Assembly: GCA_944381575.1 (NCBI GenBank) | Contig: CALWLS010000005.1 | Coordinates: 1 to 64,000 of the forward strand | DNA: 64,000 bases | Origin: an uncultured Lachnospiraceae bacterium | GTDB lineage: Bacteria; Bacillota; Clostridia; Lachnospirales; Lachnospiraceae | Direction of reading: 5' to 3' | In this document: positions 42,530 to 52,210 of the stretch, piece after piece | Position numbering within the stretch: position 1 is the stretch's first letter | Layout of the letters: each line of letters starts with the position of its first letter | Position numbers and translations under genes: made by a program | Notes under the pieces: model-generated | What the model saw: the letters and a program-made list of their open reading frames with translations, nothing else | Told to the model about the DNA's origin: nothing | Database searches by the model: none

Positions 42530-43567
42530 ATGGATTTAGTATATAACTGCGATGATAATTACGCCGTGCATACGGCGGTCAGCATAACCTCCCTTTTTGA
42601 AAATAATATCAGGGAGAGGTCCATAAGAGTATTCATACTTGGAAACGGCATAAGCGGAGACTCAAAAAACAAGCTTGAGAGCCTGGGCTCCATATATACG
42701 GTCATAGGCAGGCTGGAGCTGAAAAAAAACGGCTCCGAGATACCGGGAGATTATCTGAGGAGCGTAAAGGTAACAGAGCTTGAAGGCTTTGAGGAGAGAC
42801 TTAAGGGATATTTCGGAGAGGGGATGGACGCCGGAAAATTCACGGTCACAGCCCTGGCGAGGATATTTGCGCCTGGCCATCTTCCTTTGGACGTGGAAAG
42901 ATATATATATCTTGACTGTGATACGGTGGTGTTAAAGCCTTTGAACGCTCTGTATAATGCGGAGCTTTCGGGAAATGCTGCCGGCATGGTGCCTGAACCG
43001 ACCATATATAAGGAAGTAAGGGGCTATCTCGGACTTGGGGAAGGGGAGCCGTATTTCAATACCGGAATGATGCTGGTGGATAAAAAGCTCTGGGAAGCAG
43101 AAGACATTACCGGTAAATGTGTGAGCTTTTATAAGGAAAAGAACGGAAGACTGCCGTTTTCGGATCAGGATATAATCAACCATTCCCTGAGAGGGCGCGT
43201 AAAGGTGCTCTGGCAGGGATATGACTTCTTTTCAAACTATCATTACAGAAGCTATAAGAGCCTTATCTCATATGCTCCGTGGTATTCCGGCTGCATGAGC
43301 AAAGGGGATTATGAAGCGGCAAGGAGACTGCCGGCCATAGTTCATTTTGCGGGGGATGAAAGGCCGTGGTATAACGGGAACCATAATCCCTACCGGGGAG
43401 AATACGAAAAATATCTTGAACTCTCGCCGTTTAAGGGAACTGAGAAAATAACGGGACATGAGAAGGAAATGAGGCTGTATCATATCATGAACCTCGTAAC
43501 CTCTGTATGCCCTTTTATAAGGGACAGGATATCCGAAGGATATTACAGAAAGAATTACAGGACCTGA
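42530..43567 (+). CDS. Glycosyltransferase family 8 protein
   Basis: A 345-residue retaining-type glycosyltransferase with the GT8 DxD motif YLDCDTVV (near residue 128) and the YFNTGMMLVD segment, plus LPFSDQDIIN, typical of GT8. Acceptor and donor sugar cannot be told from sequence. It has no membrane segment. It is in the glf glycosyltransferase operon. Confidence 0.9.
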   Translation: MDLVYNCDDNYAVHTAVSITSLFENNIRERSIRVFILGNGISGDSKNKLESLGSIYTVIGRLELKKNGSEIPGDYLRSVKVTELEGFEERLKGYFGEGMDAGKFTVTALARIFAPGHLPLDVERYIYLDCDTVVLKPLNALYNAELSGNAAGMVPEPTIYKEVRGYLGLGEGEPYFNTGMMLVDKKLWEAEDITGKCVSFYKEKNGRLPFSDQDIINHSLRGRVKVLWQGYDFFSNYHYRSYKSLISYAPWYSGCMSKGDYEAARRLPAIVHFAGDERPWYNGNHNPYRGEYEKYLELSPFKGTEKITGHEKEMRLYHIMNLVTSVCPFIRDRISEGYYRKNYRT

Positions 43568-43574
43568 AGATCTT

Positions 43575-44513
43575 ATGATAGATATCGCAGCGGTAATACT
43601 TAACTATAATGATTCAAAAGCGGTAATGGACCTTGCAAGGACGATCGCGGGTTATGGCAGCATAGACCGTATAATAGTTGTGGACAATGCCTCCACTGAC
43701 GGCAGTGCGGAGATATTGAGCCGTGAGCTTAATATGTTTAATTCGGTCTGCCTTGAGAGGTATGGCCAAAGGAAGGTCATACTTATGGCTTCGCCGTCAA
43801 ACGGAGGTTATGGAAGCGGCAATGATATCGGCGTGAGATATGCAAAAGAGCATCTTGGTGCGAAATACTGCCTTATAGCAAATCCGGACGTGAGATTTGA
43901 TGAAGAGCTCGTACACAGGATGCGCGATATATTTAATAAAGAAAAAAATGCCGCTGCAGCGGGGGCTGTAATGAGGCTTTCCGGGGAAGGACCGGAGGAT
44001 GGAGCTGCAAAATTCAGTTATGCGGAATATTTAAGATCAGGATGGAAATGCCGGGGCTTTTGGGGAGAGCTTATGGCATGCGGCCCCGTCTTAAAAAGAT
44101 TATTTTCTCCTTTTATAAATTTCAGCAGAGGATATTACGAAAGACAGCCGGAATATGTCAGGGTGTATGCAGTGCATGGTTCGCTTTTGATGGTGGATAC
44201 TGACAGGTTCTTAAGCGTGGGAGGCTATGATGAGGACATGTTCCTTTATATGGAGGAATATGCTCTGGCACACAGGCTGAAAAAAAACGGCTGCGAAACA
44301 TTCCTGGTAAAAAAATACTATGAGCATGAGGGGTCCCACAGCATTACGGGCGCGGGAAACGGCGCGGTAAAAAGACAGAAATTCAGACAGGATTCCGAGA
44401 GGATATATTTTAAAAGATATCTTGGAGCAGGAAAGTTGAAAATGCTCCTGCTGAGGCTTATTCAAAGCGTGGTAATGCTTGAGACCAGGATCGTTTTTAA
44501 GGAGAGGCCTTAA
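43575..44513 (+). CDS. Glycosyltransferase family 2 protein (rhamnosyl-transferase-like)
   Basis: The 312-residue protein has a GT2 fold start (AAVILNYNDSKAV, VVDNASTDGSAEIL), the nucleotide-sugar region NPDVRFD and the acceptor region GSLLMVDTDRFLSVGGYDEDMFLYMEEYAL. The last pattern is common in rhamnosyl- and galactofuranosyltransferases, fitting the dTDP-rhamnose and UDP-Galf genes upstream, although specificity is only inferred. Eight bases separate it from the GT8 gene. Confidence 0.88.
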   Translation: MIDIAAVILNYNDSKAVMDLARTIAGYGSIDRIIVVDNASTDGSAEILSRELNMFNSVCLERYGQRKVILMASPSNGGYGSGNDIGVRYAKEHLGAKYCLIANPDVRFDEELVHRMRDIFNKEKNAAAAGAVMRLSGEGPEDGAAKFSYAEYLRSGWKCRGFWGELMACGPVLKRLFSPFINFSRGYYERQPEYVRVYAVHGSLLMVDTDRFLSVGGYDEDMFLYMEEYALAHRLKKNGCETFLVKKYYEHEGSHSITGAGNGAVKRQKFRQDSERIYFKRYLGAGKLKMLLLRLIQSVVMLETRIVFKERP

Positions 44514-44544
44514 GCAGGGATTTTGTTGGGTTAGAGACAGGCGT

Positions 44545-45984
44545 ATGAGTGATAGCGGTTTACCTAAAATAAGCGTGATAATACCGGCGTATAATTCCGG
44601 TGCCACAGTCAGGAGAGCCGTAAGGTCGGCTCTCGATCAGACATATGAGGGCGAAATAGAGGTCATAGTCATAGATGACGGCTCCATGGACGACACCTCG
44701 GATCAGGTAAAGGAGCTTGCCCTGAAGGATGAGAGGGTAAGGCTAATAATAAAGCCGAACGGGGGAGTTTCGGCCGCAAGGAATGACGGGATAATGGCGG
44801 CTACGGGAGAATGGTTCGTAACGCTGGATGCCGACGATTATATGGACAGGGAGATGGTGAACGCCCTCTGTGACGCTGCCATAAGGACTGAGGCTGATAC
44901 TGTCATGTGCGGCTTCAGGATGGTGTATGACGATGGCCGCAGGCTGATATTTAAGGTCGAAGAGGATTATACCGACGATAAAGAAGTGTTTTTAGATAAT
45001 ATGCTGGTGGAGCTTTATGACAAGCATATGATCAGTACACATTCAAATCAGCTCTATAATACCGCAATAGTAAGAAAAAACAGGATATTCTATAATGAGT
45101 CCATAGCAGTGAATGAGGATATAGACTATGTTCTGAGATATCTTAAATACTGCAGGACCATAGGCGTGATCAAAGGAGTCTATCTAAACTATATACAGCA
45201 TGGGGTCGGGGAAAGCCTTATCACCACATTTCAGGAATACGGCACTGCCAGCTCATTATTAGTGCTGAGGGACTGCAACGAGCTATTTGAGGGCATCAGG
45301 GCTTCCGACGAGACCATCGATGAGATGAATAACAGGCTGTTTCTGCATATCTGTTCTTTTTTAGGACTTATGTACTACAGGAGCAGCTACAGTGATGAGC
45401 GTAAGATAGCGGAGATAAAGGAACTCTGTTCAAAGGAGGATTTTGCGGATCTTTTGGAGGACCTGAGGCCTAAGGGTGTCAAATCACGGGTGGCGTTCCT
45501 TCTTTTAAAAAGCGGAAGGTACGAGGCATATCACAGGCTGTGCTTGAGGCTCTACGGGAACCTTCAAAACAGGCTGCCTGAAAAGGACGGCACTTCGGAA
45601 GAAAAAGCAGCTGGAATGACCCGGGCTGAAATGCTGAAAAAATGCCGTGAACCTTATGAAATGCTTGGCATATACTCTGATATCCACGGAAACAGGGACG
45701 TAAAGCAGGATAAAGTTCAGGTAAAACACGGCAAGGGAGCTGAAAAAACAGAGCGGGCCTCTGAGTATGCGGTATCGGATATCGATACGGATGTCATAAT
45801 GAAAGCCCTGGAGCAGTCGGCAGACGACAGCGCCGGCCATGAAAATGAAAACGATGAAGATCCTTACTCATACAGGGATTCCGTCACCGGTACCGGAGTT
45901 ACCATGGAGGACATTCTGAAGGTAAGGGAGCTTATAAGCAGGGCTGAGAGCGGCAAAGGCGGTACGGACAGCCCGAAAAGCTGA
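44545..45984 (+). CDS. Glycosyltransferase family 2 protein with long C-terminal tail
   Basis: The 479-residue protein has an N-terminal GT-A domain (SVIIPAYNSGATVRRA, VIDDGSMDDTSD, GGVSAARNDGI and the DADDYMD metal site near residue 90). From about residue 335 it continues into a polar, charged tail without known domain, ending near residue 479. A longer reading from 44479 overlaps the preceding gene but lacks a better ribosome binding site. Last gene of the glf operon; sugar specificity unknown. Confidence 0.85.
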   Translation: MSDSGLPKISVIIPAYNSGATVRRAVRSALDQTYEGEIEVIVIDDGSMDDTSDQVKELALKDERVRLIIKPNGGVSAARNDGIMAATGEWFVTLDADDYMDREMVNALCDAAIRTEADTVMCGFRMVYDDGRRLIFKVEEDYTDDKEVFLDNMLVELYDKHMISTHSNQLYNTAIVRKNRIFYNESIAVNEDIDYVLRYLKYCRTIGVIKGVYLNYIQHGVGESLITTFQEYGTASSLLVLRDCNELFEGIRASDETIDEMNNRLFLHICSFLGLMYYRSSYSDERKIAEIKELCSKEDFADLLEDLRPKGVKSRVAFLLLKSGRYEAYHRLCLRLYGNLQNRLPEKDGTSEEKAAGMTRAEMLKKCREPYEMLGIYSDIHGNRDVKQDKVQVKHGKGAEKTERASEYAVSDIDTDVIMKALEQSADDSAGHENENDEDPYSYRDSVTGTGVTMEDILKVRELISRAESGKGGTDSPKS

Positions 45985-46144
45985 TGCATGTCAGAAAAAC
46001 GAACTAAAACCTTTAGTTTTACTTGTAAAAATGTTAAGAGAATATTCAAACAATCGGGCTTTCCATGTGTTATATTAGCATCAGCCGTTAAGGTATGTTG
46101 ATTTTGAATATTTATATGTACAAGATATATCAGGAGGGATTGAT

Positions 46145-47077
46145 ATGAGAAAGAGTTTAAAGGCAATAGCGATTGCGGCAGCAGCCGGAGCACTGGCTAT
46201 CGGAAGCGCATTTACTGCATCAGCTGCATCGCTGTATAACGGACAGTGGTGCGATGAGGGCGCTGAAGGCTGGTGGTACAAGCTTAACGCCGACGGCTCT
46301 ACCTTCCTTGCCAACACATGGTACTGGATAAAGGATACTGATGGAGTTATCAGATGCTATTACTTCGATCATGACGGATGGCTTCAGACCAACAAGACCA
46401 TCGACGGCAATACTGTTGATGCAAACGGACGCTGGGTAGTTAACGGCGTGGTACAGACTGCAAATGAGAACGACAAGGATTTTGCTACAAGCGTTGTGTT
46501 TGAGACTGAGAAACAGAGCACTTCCTCATCATCCTCAACAGGCAGCACCACGGCAGTCGTTTCATCAGGCAACAAGAACGCATATAAGTCCAGCGGTGCA
46601 GGAGACAACCCTGGGGCAGCTACATTTACCACAGAGTATTCAAAGTCCGTGGTAAACGGAACGACCGCTACCAACGAGTGGGCAAACTACAGCATTACGC
46701 TTCCTGGCATTCCTTCAATAGACAGCTCTGACGGAGGAACTGACTGGACATATACAAGCGACCCTGCACAGATCGCATGCTACTATGTAAAACTTGACAA
46801 GTATGCTGCAGGCAATACGGATATCAACAAGTTCATCCAGTCCCTCATCGCTGATAAGAGAGGCTTCTACAAGGGACAGGTAGTGGGAGCCGTAACTCTT
46901 GGCAATATTCCGTTCACACAGCTTCGCGCAGAGACTCCGGATCCTACTGGAACAAAGTATGACTATGCTTATGTAAGAGTTATTGACGGAACAGGATTCG
47001 TTCAGGTCATTGAGTGCGATACCAACGGCGGAACTGATTTTGCATCTGCTCTTCAGACAATGAAGACGATCAGATGA
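46145..47077 (+). CDS. Secreted protein with cell-wall-binding repeats
   Basis: The 310-residue protein has a Sec signal peptide (about 1-28, cut after TASA), then glucan/choline-binding-type repeats (GWWYKLNADGS, TWYWIKDTDGV, YYFDHDGWLQTN, about residues 35-105). A Ser/Thr/Gly-rich linker (about 125-165) leads to a 145-residue domain I do not recognise (TEYSKSVVNGTTATNEWANY through AYVRVIDGTGF). Only about two to three repeats are present. Biased codon use suggests high expression. CAGGAGGGATTG site; possibly anchored to the glycans built by the neighbouring genes. Confidence 0.82.
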   Translation: MRKSLKAIAIAAAAGALAIGSAFTASAASLYNGQWCDEGAEGWWYKLNADGSTFLANTWYWIKDTDGVIRCYYFDHDGWLQTNKTIDGNTVDANGRWVVNGVVQTANENDKDFATSVVFETEKQSTSSSSSTGSTTAVVSSGNKNAYKSSGAGDNPGAATFTTEYSKSVVNGTTATNEWANYSITLPGIPSIDSSDGGTDWTYTSDPAQIACYYVKLDKYAAGNTDINKFIQSLIADKRGFYKGQVVGAVTLGNIPFTQLRAETPDPTGTKYDYAYVRVIDGTGFVQVIECDTNGGTDFASALQTMKTIR

Positions 47078-47145
47078 ATCAGGGCTTAAATGCTTTAAAC
47101 TGATACAAAATCATTGACCATAACATATATTTTCATTTATTATTT

Positions 47146-47178
47146 ATAGCGGTCCAAAGCGGCCGCTATTTTTCTTTT
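47146..47178 (+). terminator. Terminator after the cell-wall-binding protein
   Basis: ATAGCGG pairs with CCGCTAT, followed by TTTTCTTTT. Confidence 0.75.
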
Positions 47179-47204
47179 ACAAATTTTTATGTGGAGGCAA
47201 TGAA

Positions 47205-48110
47205 ATGAATTGGTTTTTTCTGTCGCTTTTAGCCATTCTGTTCTGGTCAGGCTCTGACTTTTTCTCAAAGCTCGGATCTCCTGCCAGGGATAAGAACAGC
47301 CATCTCAAGATGACTGCGGTGGTCGGCATTACAATGGGTATACACGCCGTTTACATGATGACGGCGGGAGGCGTTACGGTGACCTTAAGGGATATAATAG
47401 TATATCTGCCGGCCAGCCTCTGCTACATTCTGTCGATGGCCGTGGGCTATGCAGGCCTCAGATATATAGAGCTTTCCGTTTCTTCTCCGGTATGTAATAC
47501 ATCCGGAGCAGTGGCGGCCATACTTTGCGCCGTTTTCCTTGGACAGAGCATGGGAAGCATGCAGCTTATCGGCGTGGTTGCGGTTACAGTCGGCGTGCTG
47601 GCTCTTGAAGCCGTGGATATAAAGCTGGACGGGAGATTTGCCAAAAAGGACAATTACGTCAATTCACTGAAGGCCATACTCTATCCGCTTATCTACTGTG
47701 CAGTGGACGGACTTGGTACCTTTGCTGACGCATGGCTCCTTGGAACATACATTGAGGAGGATCCGGCAAATGTTGCCTATGAGCTGACCTTCCTTCTTAC
47801 GGCGGTCATATCGCTTATCTACCTTATAGGAGTAAAGAAAGACAGATTCTGGGAAAATCCGCTTCCTGAGATAAGGAGGCTGGAGCTTCCTAAGGTGATG
47901 GCAGCGATAGTTGAGACGGCAGGACAGTATTTCTATATATTTGCGCTCTCGGCAAACGCCATACTTTCGGCGCCGCTTATCTCCGCATACTGTGTTGTTT
48001 CCATGATATGGAGCCGCATATTCTTAAAGGAGAAGCTTTCAAAGGGCAAATATATAGCCATAGCCATAACTGTGATAGGAATAATCATACTTGGGGCGTC
48101 GGACGCCTGA
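47205..48110 (+). CDS. DMT-superfamily transporter (EamA-like)
   Basis: A 301-residue membrane protein with about ten hydrophobic segments in two repeats of the drug/metabolite transporter fold; the C-terminal repeat ends in YCVVSMIWSRIFLKEKLSKGKY, which is typical for EamA. Substrate unknown. It stands alone between terminator and secDF, separated by less than 80 bases from the latter. Confidence 0.85.
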   Translation: MNWFFLSLLAILFWSGSDFFSKLGSPARDKNSHLKMTAVVGITMGIHAVYMMTAGGVTVTLRDIIVYLPASLCYILSMAVGYAGLRYIELSVSSPVCNTSGAVAAILCAVFLGQSMGSMQLIGVVAVTVGVLALEAVDIKLDGRFAKKDNYVNSLKAILYPLIYCAVDGLGTFADAWLLGTYIEEDPANVAYELTFLLTAVISLIYLIGVKKDRFWENPLPEIRRLELPKVMAAIVETAGQYFYIFALSANAILSAPLISAYCVVSMIWSRIFLKEKLSKGKYIAIAITVIGIIILGASDA

Positions 48111-48189
48111 TAAAAGCCCGCGTTGAAAACCGGCATGATATGTGATATCATTATTCGGTTAAAGTTTATTGCTAAGGCAGGTAATCATA

Positions 48190-50418
48190 ATGAAAGAACA
48201 GGGAAAAGGAAAAGCGCTTATAAAGCTGCTGCTTATCCTGATCGCAACAATAGGATTTTGCTTTGGAGGTTATAAATACATCGGAGACGTCAAGCTCGGT
48301 CTCGATCTTGCGGGCGGTGTCAGCATAACCTACGAGGCAAATGAGGAAAATCCTTCGCAGGAGGATATGGATGATACCATATATAAGCTCCAGAGAAGGG
48401 CGGAAGGGTATTCCAGTGAGTCGGCCGTCTATCAGGAGGGTTCAAACCGTATCAACATAGACATTCCGGGAGTATCGGATGCCAACGCCATACTGGAGGA
48501 GCTGGGAAAACCGGGATCACTGCAGTTCATAACCTTTACCTATGATGAGGAGGGAAACATCACGGGAGAGGGCGATGTGGTGGTCGAAGGCTCTGACATA
48601 GATACCGCAGGTGTCGGTCAGAGGCAGGGCCAGGCCGGAGAGGCGGACTCATATGTTGTGCAGGTAAGATTTACTGATGAGGGAGCAAAGAAATTTGCTG
48701 ATGCCACCGCAGCCAACATAGGAAAGATAATAGGTATCGTATATGACGGGGAGCTGATCTCATATCCAAGGGTGGATGAAGCCATAACCGGAGGAGAATG
48801 TCAGATAACCGGAGATTTTACCTATGAGGAAGCGGATAATCTTGCTCAGACCATACGTCTCGGAGCCTTAAAGCTCGAGCTTACCGAAGTAAGATCCAAT
48901 GTTGTCGGAGCAAGGCTCGGACAGCAGGCTGTTTCAACATCGCTGCTTGCGGGAGCCATAGGCTTTGCCATTGTGGTACTGATCATGGTATCCCTCTACA
49001 GAGTGGCAGGTATTGCTGCTTCCATAGCCCTTACCATGTATACGGGACTTATAATCATCCTCCTGAGCGCATTTGAGATAACGCTCACACTGCCGGGAAT
49101 CGCGGGTATAATCCTGTCAATAGGTATGGCGGTGGATGCGAATGTCATAATATTCACGCGTATCAAGGAAGAGATAGGCTTACAGCACAGCGTCGGGGAG
49201 GCGATAAATTCGGGCTTCCATAAGGCGCTTTCAGCCATTATCGATGGAAACGTAACGACCATAATCGCGGCAGTGGTGCTTAATTATCTTGGATCGGGAA
49301 CAGTCAAAGGCTTTGCCCAGACCCTTGCCCTTGGTATCATTTTATCAATGCTTACGGCGCTGTTTGTTACGAGATGGCTGCTTAACGCCTTCTATACTTT
49401 AGGAGCTGATAAGCCGGGCATGTATGGAAGCAAGCCTCCGGTTGAGAAGCCTATGCATTTCGTAAAGAGGAGCAAGTTCTGCTACTGTCTGTCACTGGCC
49501 GTTATAATAGTTGGATTTGCCGCTATGGTAATGAGCAAGGTCAATACGGGCGACACGCTTAATTACGGCCTTGACTTCAAGGGCGGAACCTCCACGAATG
49601 TTACATTTAACGAGGATATGTCCTTAGATCAGCTTTCAGCAGAGGTGGCTCCGGTCATAACTGAGGCCACGGGAGATGCAAGCCCTCAGATATCCAAGGT
49701 GGCAGGCACTAACGAGGTGCTCATCAGGACCATGGAGCTCGACGTGGATAAGCGAGAGGCTCTGAACGAGGCTCTGAGCGAGAACTTCGGCGTTGATACG
49801 GAAAAGATAACTGCAGAAAATATATCCGGAAGCGTTTCCAACGAAATGAAGATGGATGCGGTAAAGGCTGTTATATTTGCCGGCGTCCTCATGCTTCTTT
49901 ACGTATGGTTCAGATTTAAAAATATATTTTTCGCGTCGTCAGCCGTGCTTGCCCTTATGCATGACGTGCTTGTGACACTGACGTTTTACGCCGTGCTCAG
50001 ATGGTCGGTAGGTTCTACATTTATAGCCTGCATGCTTACCATCGTGGGATATTCCATAAATGCGACGATAGTTATTTTTGACAGGATAAGGGAGCATTTA
50101 AAGGGAGGGACATCCGAGGATGTATCATATCTTGTGGATCTGTCCGTAACGGAGACCCTGTCAAGAAGTGTATTTACATCCCTCACCACCTTTGTAATGG
50201 TGCTGTGCCTGTATATACTTGGAGTATCTTCGGTAAGGGAATTCGCGCTTCCGCTCATGGTAGGTATTGTATGCGGAGCCTATTCCTCAGTCTGCATAAC
50301 CGGACCGCTCTGGAACCTTATGAACTCCATCAAGGCTAAAAAGGATGCAGACAGGTTAGCGGCTGAAAAGGCTGCGGCAAGAGAGGCCAAGGCTTCCGGA
50401 CGCAGGAAAAAGTCCTGA
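48190..50418 (+). CDS. secDF: Fused protein translocase subunits SecDF
   Basis: The 742-residue protein joins SecD and SecF, which use the proton-motive force to help protein export through SecYEG. SecD signatures are DLAGGVSITYEA near residue 45 and GMAVDANVIIFTRIKEE; the SecF half begins near residue 425 with GLDFKGGTS and contains GYSINATIVIFDRIRE. Twelve membrane segments are expected. The ATG at 48190 has a GGCAGG site; 48169 would add seven residues. The stop overlaps tgt (TGATG). Confidence 0.95.
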   Translation: MKEQGKGKALIKLLLILIATIGFCFGGYKYIGDVKLGLDLAGGVSITYEANEENPSQEDMDDTIYKLQRRAEGYSSESAVYQEGSNRINIDIPGVSDANAILEELGKPGSLQFITFTYDEEGNITGEGDVVVEGSDIDTAGVGQRQGQAGEADSYVVQVRFTDEGAKKFADATAANIGKIIGIVYDGELISYPRVDEAITGGECQITGDFTYEEADNLAQTIRLGALKLELTEVRSNVVGARLGQQAVSTSLLAGAIGFAIVVLIMVSLYRVAGIAASIALTMYTGLIIILLSAFEITLTLPGIAGIILSIGMAVDANVIIFTRIKEEIGLQHSVGEAINSGFHKALSAIIDGNVTTIIAAVVLNYLGSGTVKGFAQTLALGIILSMLTALFVTRWLLNAFYTLGADKPGMYGSKPPVEKPMHFVKRSKFCYCLSLAVIIVGFAAMVMSKVNTGDTLNYGLDFKGGTSTNVTFNEDMSLDQLSAEVAPVITEATGDASPQISKVAGTNEVLIRTMELDVDKREALNEALSENFGVDTEKITAENISGSVSNEMKMDAVKAVIFAGVLMLLYVWFRFKNIFFASSAVLALMHDVLVTLTFYAVLRWSVGSTFIACMLTIVGYSINATIVIFDRIREHLKGGTSEDVSYLVDLSVTETLSRSVFTSLTTFVMVLCLYILGVSSVREFALPLMVGIVCGAYSSVCITGPLWNLMNSIKAKKDADRLAAEKAAAREAKASGRRKKS

Positions 50419-51554
50419 TGAAGTACGAGATCATAGCCGAATGCGGAAGGGCCAAATCGGCCCATATGGAAACGGTCCATGGGACGATAGAGACGCCGGT
50501 ATTCATGAACGTCGGTACCGTAGGGGCGATAAAGGGAGCCGTATCCACGGCGGATCTTAAGGAGATCGGCTGTCAGGTAGAGCTTTCCAACACGTATCAT
50601 CTGCATGTGAGGACCGGGGATGAGCTCATAAAAGAGCTGGGAGGCTTAAGGAGCTTCATGAAATGGGACCGTCCGGTGCTTACGGACAGCGGCGGATTTC
50701 AGGTGTTTTCCCTTGCGGGACTCAGAAAGATAAAAGAAGAGGGCGTAAGCTTCAGATCACATATAGATGGACATAAGATATTCATGGGGCCGGAGGAAAG
50801 CATGAGGATACAGTCCAATCTTGCTTCTACCATAGCCATGGCCTTTGATGAGTGTCCGCCGGCTTTAGCTGAGAGGAAATATATAGAGCAGTCCGTTGCG
50901 AGGACTGAAAGATGGCTGATGCGCTGTAAGGCGGAAATGTCCAGACTTAACAGTCTTGAGGATACCATAAACAGAGAGCAGCTTTTATTCGGCATCAATC
51001 AGGGCGGCATACTTGACGATGTCCGTATCGCAAACGCCGACAGGATATCCGGACTTGATCTGGACGGATACGCCGTGGGAGGCCTTGCGGTAGGCGAGAG
51101 CCATGAGGAGATGTATGCAGTGCTTGATGCTGTCACGGGGCATCTTCCGAGGAACAAACCGACCTATCTTATGGGAGTCGGCACGCCGCTCAATATCATA
51201 GAAGGTGTAGCCAGAGGCATAGATTTTTTTGACTGTGTGTATCCGAGCAGAAACGGCCGTCACGGCCACGTATACACGCACCGCGGACGCCTCAATATGA
51301 TGAATAAGCAGTATGAAAGGGATCTTGATCCGATAGAGGAGGGCTGCGGATGTCCTGCCTGCAGGGATTACAGCAGGGCATATATAAGACACCTGCTGAA
51401 GGCCGGAGAGATGCTGGGCATGAGACTCTGCACGCTCCACAATCTCTATTTTTATAATCATATGATGGAGGAGATCAGGGCTTCCATCAGGAACGGAACA
51501 TTTGATGAGTATAGAAAAGCCATGACCGATTCGCTTTCGGAAGGCATGGCGTAA
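50418..51554 (+). CDS. tgt: tRNA-guanine transglycosylase (queuine/preQ1)
   Basis: Exchanges G34 in tRNA-Asn, Asp, His and Tyr for preQ1. The 378-residue protein has the catalytic DSGGFQVFS, GGLAVGES, a second aspartate in FDCVYPSRNGRHG and the zinc site CGCPACRDYSRAYIRHL plus a histidine further on. One-base overlap with secDF and 21 bases to yajC. Confidence 0.95.
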   Translation: MKYEIIAECGRAKSAHMETVHGTIETPVFMNVGTVGAIKGAVSTADLKEIGCQVELSNTYHLHVRTGDELIKELGGLRSFMKWDRPVLTDSGGFQVFSLAGLRKIKEEGVSFRSHIDGHKIFMGPEESMRIQSNLASTIAMAFDECPPALAERKYIEQSVARTERWLMRCKAEMSRLNSLEDTINREQLLFGINQGGILDDVRIANADRISGLDLDGYAVGGLAVGESHEEMYAVLDAVTGHLPRNKPTYLMGVGTPLNIIEGVARGIDFFDCVYPSRNGRHGHVYTHRGRLNMMNKQYERDLDPIEEGCGCPACRDYSRAYIRHLLKAGEMLGMRLCTLHNLYFYNHMMEEIRASIRNGTFDEYRKAMTDSLSEGMA

Positions 51555-51575
51555 AAATATCAAACGGAGGAAAAA

Positions 51576-51896
51576 ATGAACAACAACAATATTATCATCA
51601 TTTATATGGTCATAATCCTCGTGGTGATGATCGCATTTACAGTGATCCCTGCAAGAAAGGAAAAGAAAAAAAGAGAGGAACTCTTAAATAAGCTTGCGGT
51701 TGGTGATTACTGCTGCACTACATCAGGAATGTACGGGAAGATCATCGATATCACAAGCGACATGGTCATAGTAGAGTTCGGCGGAAAGAACTGCCGCATA
51801 CCTATGCTTAAGACCGCAATTGCTTCAGTGGAGAAGGCCAACGCCATAACTGACGGCGGCATAAGCGAAGATGCCAAGAAGGCCCAGGACAATTAA
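51576..51896 (+). CDS. yajC: Preprotein translocase subunit YajC
   Basis: A 106-residue protein with one N-terminal membrane segment (about residues 4-24) and a soluble YajC domain (KKKREELLNKLAVGDYCCTTSGMYGKII). YajC associates with SecDF, and the secDF-tgt-yajC order supports the call. GGAGG site; terminator follows. Confidence 0.93.
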   Translation: MNNNNIIIIYMVIILVVMIAFTVIPARKEKKKREELLNKLAVGDYCCTTSGMYGKIIDITSDMVIVEFGGKNCRIPMLKTAIASVEKANAITDGGISEDAKKAQDN

Positions 51897-51910
51897 AAAA
51901 GGAAATAGTA

Positions 51911-51940
51911 AAGGGAGCCTCATCTTGAAGCTCCCTTATC
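51911..51940 (+). terminator. Terminator after yajC
   Basis: AAGGGAGC (51911-51918) pairs with GCTCCCTT (51930-51937), followed by a short T-rich stretch. Confidence 0.7.
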
Positions 51941-52199
51941 TATAGTAGTAGGATAAAATAAAAGGATAGTGCGAAATTACTTTCTTTTGTTGTAATTACT
52001 ATAACATTACTCATCCGAAAATGAATGAAGAAAGATTGAGTAAAATCTTATGAAATTCTTAATTCGAGTGTAATTTTTAAAATGCGCTTGTAATGGGCTT
52101 TATGAGTCGAAAGCCTTATATTTAGCCACTTTTGTACACTGAAAATACATCGTATTGACTCTGATAAAATCGAAATAAATCGGTTTAATTAGTCACAAA
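51941..52199. other. Junction region between chromosome and element, candidate att site
   Basis: This AT-rich 260-base stretch contains no gene I can support. Composition changes here from the GC-richer core to the AT-richer element. The left attachment site is probably in this stretch or within the first bases after it, but without the right end the core sequence cannot be fixed. Confidence 0.4.
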
Positions 52200-52210
52200 T
52201 TAGTCACAAA
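52189..52210. repeat. Tandem 11-bp repeat at the integrase stop
   Basis: TTAGTCACAAA occurs twice in direct succession (52189-52199 and 52200-52210); the second copy includes the integrase stop codon. It may mark an attachment-site core or an arm-type integrase site. Confidence 0.45.
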
